From positions 372,001 through 436,000 of the forward strand of contig NZ_JAUSUP010000001.1 of assembly GCF_030814115.1 (NCBI RefSeq): a stretch of DNA of 64,000 bases. Direction: 5' to 3'. Under the pieces are notes generated by a model. It searched no databases. It saw only the letters and a program-made list of their open reading frames with translations, and had not been told where the DNA came from. The position numbers were made by a program, and so were the translations under genes. This DNA comes from Alkalibacillus filiformis (lineage in GTDB: Bacteria > Bacillota > Bacilli > Bacillales > Alkalibacillaceae). Below, piece by piece: positions 57,556 to 64,000 of the stretch (positions are counted from its first letter, which is position 1; each line of letters opens with the position of its first letter).

Positions 57556-57589
57556 AACTCAGGTTTAGTAATTTTACTGAACCTGAGTT
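57556..57589 (+). terminator. Long hairpin after spoIIIE
   Basis: AACTCAGGTTTAGTAA (57556-57571) pairs with TTACTGAACCTGAGTT (57574-57589), one G-U pair; the true loop is probably larger. There is no T-run, so termination strength is uncertain. Confidence 0.6.
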
Positions 57590-57599
57590 AAATAGTATG

Positions 57600-57628
57600 T
57601 TTTAACGTATAAAGGTAAAATATATAAT
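57600..57628 (+). promoter_or_regulatory. Candidate promoter for ymfF-ymfH-ymfI
   Basis: TATAAT (57623-57628) is a perfect -10; TTTTAA (57600-57605) at 17 bases is a weak -35. It lies 24 bases before ymfF. Confidence 0.4.
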
Positions 57629-57652
57629 AAGAAATTCCTAAGGAGGACTGAC

Positions 57653-58942
57653 ATGCAAACGTTAGTAGATCATAAAGTAGACTATGATGACTATGAGTTA
57701 CATTTAATTAACACGAAAAAGTTTAAAACGAACACAATCGCTTTAAAGTTCTCTCGTCCTATCGAACGTGAAGATATAACGAAAAGAGCTTTAATTCCTT
57801 TTGTATTACAAAAAGGTGCTGCGAAATATCCAACAGAACGTGACTTGAGATTAGAGTTAGACGAATTATATGGCGCAAAGTTCTCAATTACGAGCTCCAA
57901 AAAAGGTGAAAACCATATCATTACTTTTACATTAGATTTAGCGAATGAAAAATTTATTGAGGGAGAAGATGAACTTCTTCAAAAAGGGATTAGTTTTTTA
58001 CATGAAATTGCTAACAACCCAAAGTTAGACGGAGATCAATTTGATTCTAATATTGTTGAGAAAGAAAAAGAAACGTTAGAAAACAAAATTAATTCGATCA
58101 TTGATGAGAAAATGCAATACGCTAATATGCGCTTAATCGATGAAATGTGTAAAGGTGAGAAATTCGGCATTCGTTCGCACGGATACTTAGAAGATTTAGA
58201 CGAAATTGATGCACAAGTTTTGTATGAAGCGTATCAAAAGATGATCACGGAAGATCAATTAGACATTTATATCGTTGGAGATTTAGAAGAAGAGCATGCT
58301 AAAAGTATTTTGGAAAGCAAGTTTCAAATTAATCGAAACCCTAATGTGAGTATTAGACGTGTAGAGCCTAAAGAGCCTTCAGAAGAAAACGATATTACTG
58401 AGGCTCAAAAGATCCAACAAGGTAAACTACATTTAGGTTATCGAACTGGTATTACGTATCAAGATGAACAATACCCTGCACTCCAAGTGTTCAATGGCAT
58501 TTTCGGTGGATTTCCACATTCAAAACTGTTTTTAAATGTTCGTGAAAAACATTCATTAGCTTATTATGCTGCATCACGCTTTGAAAGTCATAAAGGATTA
58601 TTGTTTGTGTTTAGTGGCATTGCTCCAGAAAAGTATGACCAAGCGAAAGATATCATTATGGAACAACACGAAGCCATTAAAAAAGGTGAAGTCTCTGATG
58701 AAGAGCTTGAACAAACAAAAAAGACGATTATCCATTCATTAAAAGAAACAATTGATCGTCCGCGCGGTATTATCAATTGGTACTACCAGCAAGTAATTGG
58801 TGGAAAAGAAATGACTAATCAAGAAATGGTAGAAGCTATACAATCAGTAACGAAAGAACAAGTCGTTGCAGTGAGTAAACGAGTGCAATTAGATACTGTT
58901 TATTTCTTAACAGCAGAAGATGGAGGTGCGGAACATGAATGA
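57653..58942 (+). CDS. ymfF: YmfF, M16-like protein associated with EF-P 5-aminopentanol modification
   Basis: A 429-residue protein with the M16 peptidase fold but no HxxEH zinc motif; in its place is FVLQKGAAKYPTERDLRLEL. That suggests the non-catalytic half of an M16 heterodimer with YmfH (inference from known M16B pairs). Current annotation of B. subtilis relatives ties YmfF, YmfH and YmfI to the 5-aminopentanol modification of elongation factor P. AAGGAGGA precedes the ATG. It overlaps ymfH by eight bases. Confidence 0.88.
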   Translation: MQTLVDHKVDYDDYELHLINTKKFKTNTIALKFSRPIEREDITKRALIPFVLQKGAAKYPTERDLRLELDELYGAKFSITSSKKGENHIITFTLDLANEKFIEGEDELLQKGISFLHEIANNPKLDGDQFDSNIVEKEKETLENKINSIIDEKMQYANMRLIDEMCKGEKFGIRSHGYLEDLDEIDAQVLYEAYQKMITEDQLDIYIVGDLEEEHAKSILESKFQINRNPNVSIRRVEPKEPSEENDITEAQKIQQGKLHLGYRTGITYQDEQYPALQVFNGIFGGFPHSKLFLNVREKHSLAYYAASRFESHKGLLFVFSGIAPEKYDQAKDIIMEQHEAIKKGEVSDEELEQTKKTIIHSLKETIDRPRGIINWYYQQVIGGKEMTNQEMVEAIQSVTKEQVVAVSKRVQLDTVYFLTAEDGGAEHE

Positions 58943-60224
58943 ATTAAAAATTCCTCGAATAAATGAATCCATCTATCATGATCGATTAGAAAATGGGTTA
59001 GACGTTTTCTTATATCCGAAAGATGAATTAGAGAAAACGTTTGCTATTTTTTCTACAAAATACGGGTCAATTGACCAAAAATTTATACCATTAAACGAAC
59101 AAGAAATGGTTACAGTTCCTGATGGTATTGCTCATTTCTTAGAACACAAAATGTTCGAAAAAGAAGATGGAGATGTTTTTCAACACTTTTCCGAACGTGG
59201 TGCATCAGCTAATGCTTTTACTTCATTTACACAAACAGCATATTTGTTTTCAAGTACTTCTGATGTAAAAGAAAATGTTGAAACGTTGTTAGACTTTGTC
59301 CAAGACCCTTACTTTACAGAGGAAAGTGTAGAGAAAGAAAAAGGCATTATCGAACAAGAGATTCGTATGTATGACGATAAGGCAGACTGGCGTTTATTTT
59401 TCGGCACGTTAGGTGCTATGTTCGAAAAGCATCCAGTTCATATTGATATTGCTGGTACAGTTGAATCCATTAATAAAATTACACATGAAGACTTATACAC
59501 TTGCTATGAAACGTTTTACCACCCGTCTAACATGCAGTTGTTTATCATTGGTAACTTCGATTTAGACGAAATTGAATCATTAGTTCGTGATAATCAAAGC
59601 AATAAATCGTTTGAAGATCAAAAAGAAATCGAACGTGATTACGGAGATGAACCCGTACAAGTTCATAAACAACAAGAAGTTATAAAAATGCCAGTAAGCA
59701 CTCCAAAATGCATGGTTGCGGTTAAGGAAAAGCCAGAAGCGTTACAAAAAGAAGTCCTTTTAGAAAATGACTTAGTGCGAGATATCGTATTAGATTTATA
59801 CTTTTCAAAGAGTGGACGTTATTTTGAGGAGTTGTACCAAGAAGGTTTAACGATCGATACGTTACGTTTAGAATTTGTCTTAGAAGATTCTTTCGGCTTC
59901 ACGGCAGTAGGTGCTAATACGATGGAGCCTGAGAAATTTAGTAAGCGTGTGAAAGAAATGTTTCTACAAATTAAAGATGAAGAAATAGATGAAAATGATT
60001 ATGAACGTGCAAAGAAGAAAAAGTACGGTGAACTGATTCGAGAATTTAATGACATCGAAGGTACAGCGAACAATTTCATGCAGTATAATCAAATGGGCTT
60101 AGACTTTAGAGATATCTTTGAAACGCTTGAAAATTTATCGTTAGATCGTTTTAAAGACAATCTTTCCAAATGGGTTAGTGAAGAACAAATTGCAATTTGT
60201 ATGGTAGTTCCTGAAGGGGAGTAA
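58935..60224 (+). CDS. ymfH: YmfH, M16 peptidase associated with EF-P modification
   Basis: A 429-residue M16 peptidase. ATG 58935 is chosen as GGAGGTG precedes it; the frame opens at ATG 58920. The zinc motif is His67-x-x-Glu70-His71 (HFLEHKMFE), with the downstream Glu region EKEKGIIEQEIRMYDD, so it is the likely catalytic partner of YmfF. Same EF-P modification context; actual substrate unknown. Confidence 0.9.
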   Translation: MNELKIPRINESIYHDRLENGLDVFLYPKDELEKTFAIFSTKYGSIDQKFIPLNEQEMVTVPDGIAHFLEHKMFEKEDGDVFQHFSERGASANAFTSFTQTAYLFSSTSDVKENVETLLDFVQDPYFTEESVEKEKGIIEQEIRMYDDKADWRLFFGTLGAMFEKHPVHIDIAGTVESINKITHEDLYTCYETFYHPSNMQLFIIGNFDLDEIESLVRDNQSNKSFEDQKEIERDYGDEPVQVHKQQEVIKMPVSTPKCMVAVKEKPEALQKEVLLENDLVRDIVLDLYFSKSGRYFEELYQEGLTIDTLRLEFVLEDSFGFTAVGANTMEPEKFSKRVKEMFLQIKDEEIDENDYERAKKKKYGELIREFNDIEGTANNFMQYNQMGLDFRDIFETLENLSLDRFKDNLSKWVSEEQIAICMVVPEGE

Positions 60225-60227
60225 GCG

Positions 60228-60956
60228 GTGAAGAACGAGGAGATTGTTCTAGTTATAGGTTCAAGTGGGGAAATCGGTAAGGCTACGGTTCAGGCTTTAG
60301 CTGAACATAATAATAAACGGTTTATTTTACATTATAGTAAAAATAGTCAAGTTGTAGATGATTTAGTGGAAAGTTTACATGAAGATCAAGTATTAATGAC
60401 TATTCAGGCAGACCTATCTCAATCGGATAAGATATATTCATTAATTGATCGCATCCCTTTCGATGTCGATACGATCGTTTTTGCACAAGGACAAGCTTTA
60501 TCTCAAACGTTTATAAAGTTAGAGGAACAGACAATGGATTGTGTGTACAACGTTCACGTTAAGGCTACAACGTTAATTACACAAGCATTTCTAGCCCCAA
60601 TGGTCAAAAAGCAATTTGGCAATATTGTGGTCATATCTTCTATTTGGGGTGAAGAAGGAGCTAGCTTTGAAGTATGGTACTCCATGATGAAAAGTGCCCA
60701 AATTAATTTTGTTAAATCATTAGCTAAAGAATTGGGACCTTCTGGTATTAGAGTAAATGGTGTCACACCTGGTTTCATTAATACGAAAATGAATGAAGCG
60801 TTTACAGCAGAAGAGACAACTTACTGGATAGAAGACGTTCCACTTAGTAGGTTAGGTGAAGCAAGTGAAGTGGCCAATTGTGTTAAGTTTTTATGTTCCA
60901 GTCAGTCAAGCTATGTAAACGGCCATATTTTAAAAGTAAACGGCGGAATTAGTTAG
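60228..60956 (+). CDS. ymfI: EF-P 5-aminopentanone reductase YmfI (SDR family)
   Basis: A 242-residue short-chain dehydrogenase. The cofactor loop is VIGSSGEIGKAT, the catalytic residues are in VVISSIWG (Ser) and YSMMK (Tyr, Lys), and NGVTPGFINTKMN is typical. In B. subtilis YmfI reduces 5-aminopentanone on EF-P Lys32 to 5-aminopentanol, which is needed for normal swarming. The start is GTG 60228 with AAGGGGAG ahead. Confidence 0.9.
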   Translation: MKNEEIVLVIGSSGEIGKATVQALAEHNNKRFILHYSKNSQVVDDLVESLHEDQVLMTIQADLSQSDKIYSLIDRIPFDVDTIVFAQGQALSQTFIKLEEQTMDCVYNVHVKATTLITQAFLAPMVKKQFGNIVVISSIWGEEGASFEVWYSMMKSAQINFVKSLAKELGPSGIRVNGVTPGFINTKMNEAFTAEETTYWIEDVPLSRLGEASEVANCVKFLCSSQSSYVNGHILKVNGGIS

Positions 60957-61022
60957 CTTAATGTATAAAGTTCATCTTTCAGCTCAAAATATAAGTGACA
61001 TATATCAAAAGGAGGATGAGCG

Positions 61023-61283
61023 ATGTCCGTTTTAGATAACTTTGAACAATGGAAAGATTTCCTTGGTGATCGCTTGCACCAAGCAGAAGATCAAGGTGTT
61101 GATCATGCGACGATCAATAACCTTGCCTATCAAGTGGGAGAACATTTAGCTACGAAAGTTGATGCTCACAATGACGAAGAAGCCATGCTAAGAGATCTTT
61201 GGAATGTTGCTTCAGAAGAAGAACGCAAATCCATTGCAAGCATGATGGTTAAACTTGTACAAAACGAAGGTACTGACAGATAA
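61023..61283 (+). CDS. ymfJ: YmfJ, DUF3243-family protein
   Basis: An 86-residue soluble acidic protein of the DUF3243 family. FEQWKDFLGDRLHQAEDQG and AMLRDLWNVASEEERKSIA are characteristic. AAAGGAGGATGAGCG precedes the ATG. Function unknown. It ends in a strong terminator, closing the ymfF-ymfJ group. Confidence 0.92.
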   Translation: MSVLDNFEQWKDFLGDRLHQAEDQGVDHATINNLAYQVGEHLATKVDAHNDEEAMLRDLWNVASEEERKSIASMMVKLVQNEGTDR

Positions 61284-61290
61284 TACTTAG

Positions 61291-61327
61291 CTCCGTAAAG
61301 TGAATTATACACTTTGCGGAGTTTTTT
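61291..61327 (+). terminator. Rho-independent terminator after ymfJ
   Basis: CTCCGTAAAGTG (61291-61302) pairs with CACTTTGCGGAG (61310-61321), one G-U pair, then TTTTTT (61322-61327). Confidence 0.93.
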
Positions 61328-61402
61328 ACATTTGTATTAAATTTCATTATTTATCCTTTTAACCTTTTCATTAATATTAAAATAATTTATTATAGAAATA
61401 AC

Positions 61403-61433
61403 ATGTCTGTAAAATTTGGACATATATTATAAT
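61403..61433 (+). promoter_or_regulatory. Dyad and -10 box upstream of ymfK
   Basis: ATGTC (61403-61407) and GACAT (61419-61423) form an 11-base-spaced dyad over the region where a -35 would lie for TATAAT (61428-61433). The -35 itself is poor, as expected for an activated or regulated promoter. Confidence 0.35.
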
Positions 61434-61454
61434 TGGTACGAAAGGCTGATTGTG

Positions 61455-62249
61455 ATGGATGAACGTAAAGATTGGTATTTAGAATATGAAATTAAGTATA
61501 ATCGGCCTGGCCTATTAGGTGATATATCTTCTTTATTAGGAATGTTATCTATAAACATTATTATGATTAATGGTGTAGAAGACCACCGACGAGGCATGTT
61601 GTTATTAAGTAAAGATGATCGCCAAATCGAGCGTTTAATCAGTATTTTAAATACGATGGATACCATTCGGGTAACGAAAATTAGACGCCCAAAATTACGT
61701 GATAAATTAGCTGTAATGCATGGTCGTTACATAAAAAGTGATTCAGACGACAAGAAAACGTTTCGCTTCGTACGTGACGAGTTAGGTTTATTAGTCGATT
61801 TCATGGCCGAGCTTTACAAGAAAGAAGGACACGTTTTAATTGGTATTAGAGGGATGCCGAGAGTCGGCAAAACTGAATCAATCGTTGCAGCGAGTGTCTG
61901 TGCTAATAAAAGATGGTTGTTCTTATCTAGCACATTATTAAAGCAGACGGTCCGTAGTCAGCTAATTAAAGACGAATACGGAGCAGATAATTTATTTATC
62001 ATTGATGGTGTTGTGTCGATGAAACGCGCTACAGAAAAACATTGGCAACTAATAAGAGAAGTCATGAGTATACCTGCGGTTAAAGTGGTTGAACACCCTG
62101 ATGTCTTCATTCAAAACTCGGAATATTCTTTAGATGACTTCGATTATTTCATCGAACTTCGAAATAGTGTAGATGAAGAAATTCAGTATGAGAAAATTCA
62201 AAAACCACAATTTGATGAGCAGGATGGCTTTTCTATGTTTGACTTTTAA
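61455..62249 (+). CDS. ymfK: YmfK, DUF3388-family ACT/P-loop-like protein
   Basis: A 264-residue protein with unknown function. ATG 61455 is chosen with GAAAGG ten bases ahead; the frame is open from 61416. The N-terminal 70 residues look like an ACT domain (YEIKYNRPGLLGDISSLLGM). A Walker-A-like GMPRVGKT is at residues 133-140, and a possible Walker B (NLFIIDGVV, Asp184) follows, so the C-terminal part may be a P-loop NTPase. It sits directly before rodZ. Confidence 0.85.
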   Translation: MDERKDWYLEYEIKYNRPGLLGDISSLLGMLSINIIMINGVEDHRRGMLLLSKDDRQIERLISILNTMDTIRVTKIRRPKLRDKLAVMHGRYIKSDSDDKKTFRFVRDELGLLVDFMAELYKKEGHVLIGIRGMPRVGKTESIVAASVCANKRWLFLSSTLLKQTVRSQLIKDEYGADNLFIIDGVVSMKRATEKHWQLIREVMSIPAVKVVEHPDVFIQNSEYSLDDFDYFIELRNSVDEEIQYEKIQKPQFDEQDGFSMFDF

Positions 62250-62266
62250 ATGGATGGTGTTAATCA

Positions 62267-63172
62267 ATGGAATTAGGGCAAAGACTTAAAGAAGCGAGAG
62301 AAGAAAAAGGGTTAACAATTGAACAGCTAGCTGAATCTACTAAAATCCAAAAGCGCTATTTAACTGCAATTGAAGATCATCAATGGGATACAATTCCCGG
62401 TAACTTCTATGTTCGCGCTTTTGTTAGAGAGTATGCTGATGCTGTTGGTTTAAACGGCGATGAACTCATAAATGAATATGCTAATGAGTTACCTTCTGGG
62501 GACGATCGAACGTATGAATATATGACGCCATCAAGAAAGAACAGCAAGGCTCAAAAAGCAAGTAACCAAATCTTCACCCTTCTTCCAAAACTATTAGTAT
62601 TTCTATTAATTATTGGAATTGGGTTTGCCATTTGGTATTCAATTGTTAATTATATTCAGCCTGCCATAACAGATGGTGAAGAACAAACTTCGCAAGAAAT
62701 CATTACTGCTCCAGAAGATGAGGAAGACGAAGTAAGCGAAGAAAATGGTAATGAAGAAGCATCAAATGAAGATGAGGAAGAGTCGACTGAAAAAGACGAG
62801 GTCGAGGAAACTAATCCTAGCTTAAACGTGCTTGACGTTAATCAAGACAGTACACCAAGAACGACATATGAATTAGTTGATACGGATTCATTTGAGGTTA
62901 CACTTACTGTAAACGATGAAACTTACTTAGAAATTGATTTAACAGAAGACGGAGATGAGTCACAACTTTTTTCAGGAATGTTTAGTGTTGATGATTCACC
63001 ATTTGAGTTTGATTCAGATGGAAATGAAGTTGAGCTAGAGATGAACATAGGACGTGCAAGTGGATTTGGTATTGAAGTAAGCGGTGTCGAGCTTGAGTAT
63101 GAAGTCGACCCGAACGACAATGTCCATCAACGTATCATTATTTTATGGGAAAATGAGCATGAAGAAGACTAA
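62267..63172 (+). CDS. rodZ: RodZ (YmfM), cell-shape membrane protein
   Basis: RodZ links MreB filaments to the elongation machinery. The 301-residue product has an N-terminal helix-turn-helix domain (MELGQRLKEAREEKGLTIEQ, residues 1-80), a basic stretch, a membrane helix near 106-130, a very acidic extracytoplasmic linker (about 141-182), and a C-terminal DUF4115-like beta domain. The linker fits a salt-tolerant organism. pgsA follows after a terminator. Confidence 0.93.
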   Translation: MELGQRLKEAREEKGLTIEQLAESTKIQKRYLTAIEDHQWDTIPGNFYVRAFVREYADAVGLNGDELINEYANELPSGDDRTYEYMTPSRKNSKAQKASNQIFTLLPKLLVFLLIIGIGFAIWYSIVNYIQPAITDGEEQTSQEIITAPEDEEDEVSEENGNEEASNEDEEESTEKDEVEETNPSLNVLDVNQDSTPRTTYELVDTDSFEVTLTVNDETYLEIDLTEDGDESQLFSGMFSVDDSPFEFDSDGNEVELEMNIGRASGFGIEVSGVELEYEVDPNDNVHQRIIILWENEHEED

Positions 63173-63205
63173 TCCTTTGCTTTTAATCGCAAAGGATTTC
63201 TTTTT
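63171..63205 (+). terminator. Rho-independent terminator after rodZ
   Basis: AATCCTTTGC (63171-63180) pairs perfectly with GCAAAGGATT (63189-63198), then TCTTTTT. Its first bases are part of the rodZ stop codon. Confidence 0.9.
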
Positions 63206-63257
63206 CGGTTAAAATATACTATAGATATTGCAGTAGATGAAAATGGAGGATTACGTT

Positions 63258-63836
63258 ATGAACTTACCAAACAAAATCACTATCTCACGACTATTTTTAA
63301 TTCCGATTTTTATCATTTTATTAGTGGCACCCTTAGATTGGGGTAGCTATGACATCGGAACTTATGAGCTACCTGTTACACACTTAATTGCTGCTATTAT
63401 ATTTATTGTCGCTTCCTTAACAGACTGGTTAGACGGATACTATGCTCGTAAATATAATCTTGTGACGAATCTCGGAAAGTTTTTAGATCCATTAGCAGAT
63501 AAATTGTTAGTTTCTGCAGCTCTAATTTGCTTAGTTGAATTAGGTATGGCTCCTGCTTGGATTGTCATCATCATTATTAGTAGAGAGTTCGCTGTTACAG
63601 GATTACGTTTAGTTGCAGCTGGTGACGGAATCGTTTTAGCAGCAAGTCAAATGGGGAAACTGAAGACGACTTTACAAATTGGTTCAGCTGCATTTTTATT
63701 ACTGCACCATTTTCCTTTTTCTTATATTGGGTTACCAATCGGTACTATTTTGCTATATTTAGCAGCATTAGTAACAGTTATATCAGGAGTTGACTACTTT
63801 AAGAAAAATTGGCATGTGATGAGGGATTCTAAATAA
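63258..63836 (+). CDS. pgsA: Phosphatidylglycerophosphate synthase
   Basis: PgsA joins CDP-diacylglycerol (made by CdsA, also in this window) to glycerol 3-phosphate. ATG 63258 is chosen since ATGGAGGATT lies before it; ATG 63237 precedes that site. The 192-residue product has about four or five membrane helices and the CDP-alcohol phosphatidyltransferase motif [20 protein letters not shown] followed by LDPLADK. One base is shared with the cinA start. Confidence 0.97.
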   Translation: MNLPNKITISRLFLIPIFIILLVAPLDWGSYDIGTYELPVTHLIAAIIFIVASLTDWLDGYYARKYNLVTNLGKFLDPLADKLLVSAALICLVELGMAPAWIVIIIISREFAVTGLRLVAAGDGIVLAASQMGKLKTTLQIGSAAFLLLHHFPFSYIGLPIGTILLYLAALVTVISGVDYFKKNWHVMRDSK

Positions 63837-64000
63837 TGAATAGTAAGTGCGAAATTATTTCAGTAGGTACAGAGCTGTTATTAGGGCAAATCGTTGATAC
63901 CAATGCAAGTTGGTTGTCTGAAAAGCTGAATAACATTGGGTTAAATGTATATTATCATCAAACGGTTGGTGATAACTTTAATCGTTTAACTAGCGTATTT
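63836..64000 (+). CDS. cinA: CinA, competence/damage-inducible protein (3' end missing)
   Basis: The first 55 residues of CinA, cut by the window end. The N-terminus [20 protein letters not shown] is the MoaB/MogA-like (COG1058) domain signature of CinA. In Bacillus, cinA follows pgsA and precedes recA. Its ATG overlaps the pgsA stop by one base, and the ribosome binding site (GAGGG) lies about 11 bases upstream. Confidence 0.95.
   Translation, partial: MNSKCEIISVGTELLLGQIVDTNASWLSEKLNNIGLNVYYHQTVGDNFNRLTSVF

Noticed and set aside
1-64000. Mobile elements, CRISPR arrays, tRNA or rRNA genes, att sites
   Set aside because: No transposase, integrase, repeat array or tRNA-like fold was seen; gene order is conserved core throughout.

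Overview
The window is a compact, low-GC stretch of a Bacillaceae (Firmicutes) chromosome. Nearly every gene is on the + strand, and the order closely follows the Bacillus subtilis fla/che-to-pgsA region. Two gene sets mark a flagellated, endospore-forming Bacillus relative: the FliY/CheC/CheD/SwrB/SwrD-type motility genes, and the spore genes for dipicolinate synthase and SpoIIIE. Many proteins are rich in Asp/Glu (FliK, the RodZ linker, the SpoIIIE linker), which would fit a salt-tolerant or halophilic lineage, but that is inference. There is no sign of phage, insertion sequences, CRISPR or tRNA/rRNA genes, and no gene-free stretch longer than about 220 bases.

Region 1 (1-24332) is the distal two thirds of the fla/che operon. 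It starts inside fliI and runs fliJ, a MotE/YlxF-like gene, fliK, flgD, a TIGR02530-type gene, flgE, swrD, fliL, fliM, fliY, cheY, fliO, fliPQR, flhB, flhA, flhF, flhG, cheB, cheA, cheW, cheC, cheD, a small membrane protein of unknown function, sigD, a FapA/DUF342 protein, a small unknown protein and a SwrB-like gene. Together they encode the flagellar export apparatus, hook assembly, the switch, chemotaxis signalling with its CheC/CheD/CheY-P adaptation, and the late flagellar sigma factor. Many genes overlap by a few bases, and I see no terminator in this region.

Region 2 (24333-33483) holds rpsB and tsf, each followed by a terminator hairpin, then pyrH, frr, uppS, cdsA, dxr, rasP and proS: translation, isoprenoid/lipid precursors, and the site-2 protease. 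Region 3 (33484-47716) holds polC, the rimP-nusA-ylxR-ylxQ-infB-ylxP-rbfA operon, truB, ribF, rpsO and pnp: replication, transcription elongation, ribosome maturation and RNA decay. Several leaders here are structured (rpsB, rimP, rpsO).

Region 4 (47717-54171) holds mlpA and ymxH, then a mother-cell-type promoter, dpaA-dpaB and asd-dapG-dapA. The aspartate pathway up to dihydrodipicolinate is therefore placed behind the two genes that make spore dipicolinate. Region 5 (54172-64000) holds tepA, ylzJ, spoIIIE, the ymfF-ymfH-ymfI set linked to EF-P 5-aminopentanol modification, ymfJ, ymfK, rodZ, pgsA and the start of cinA. Compared with the B. subtilis order as I recall it, ylxY, rnjB and ymfC-ymfE are absent from their usual slots.

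I did not find a clearly new multi-gene system. The best leads are small: structured or attenuator-like leaders upstream of rimP, rpsO and spoIIIE; paired hairpins before flgE; a hairpin that may bridge the ribosome binding site of swrD; three poorly described motility-operon proteins; and YmfK, which looks like an ACT domain joined to a P-loop NTPase.
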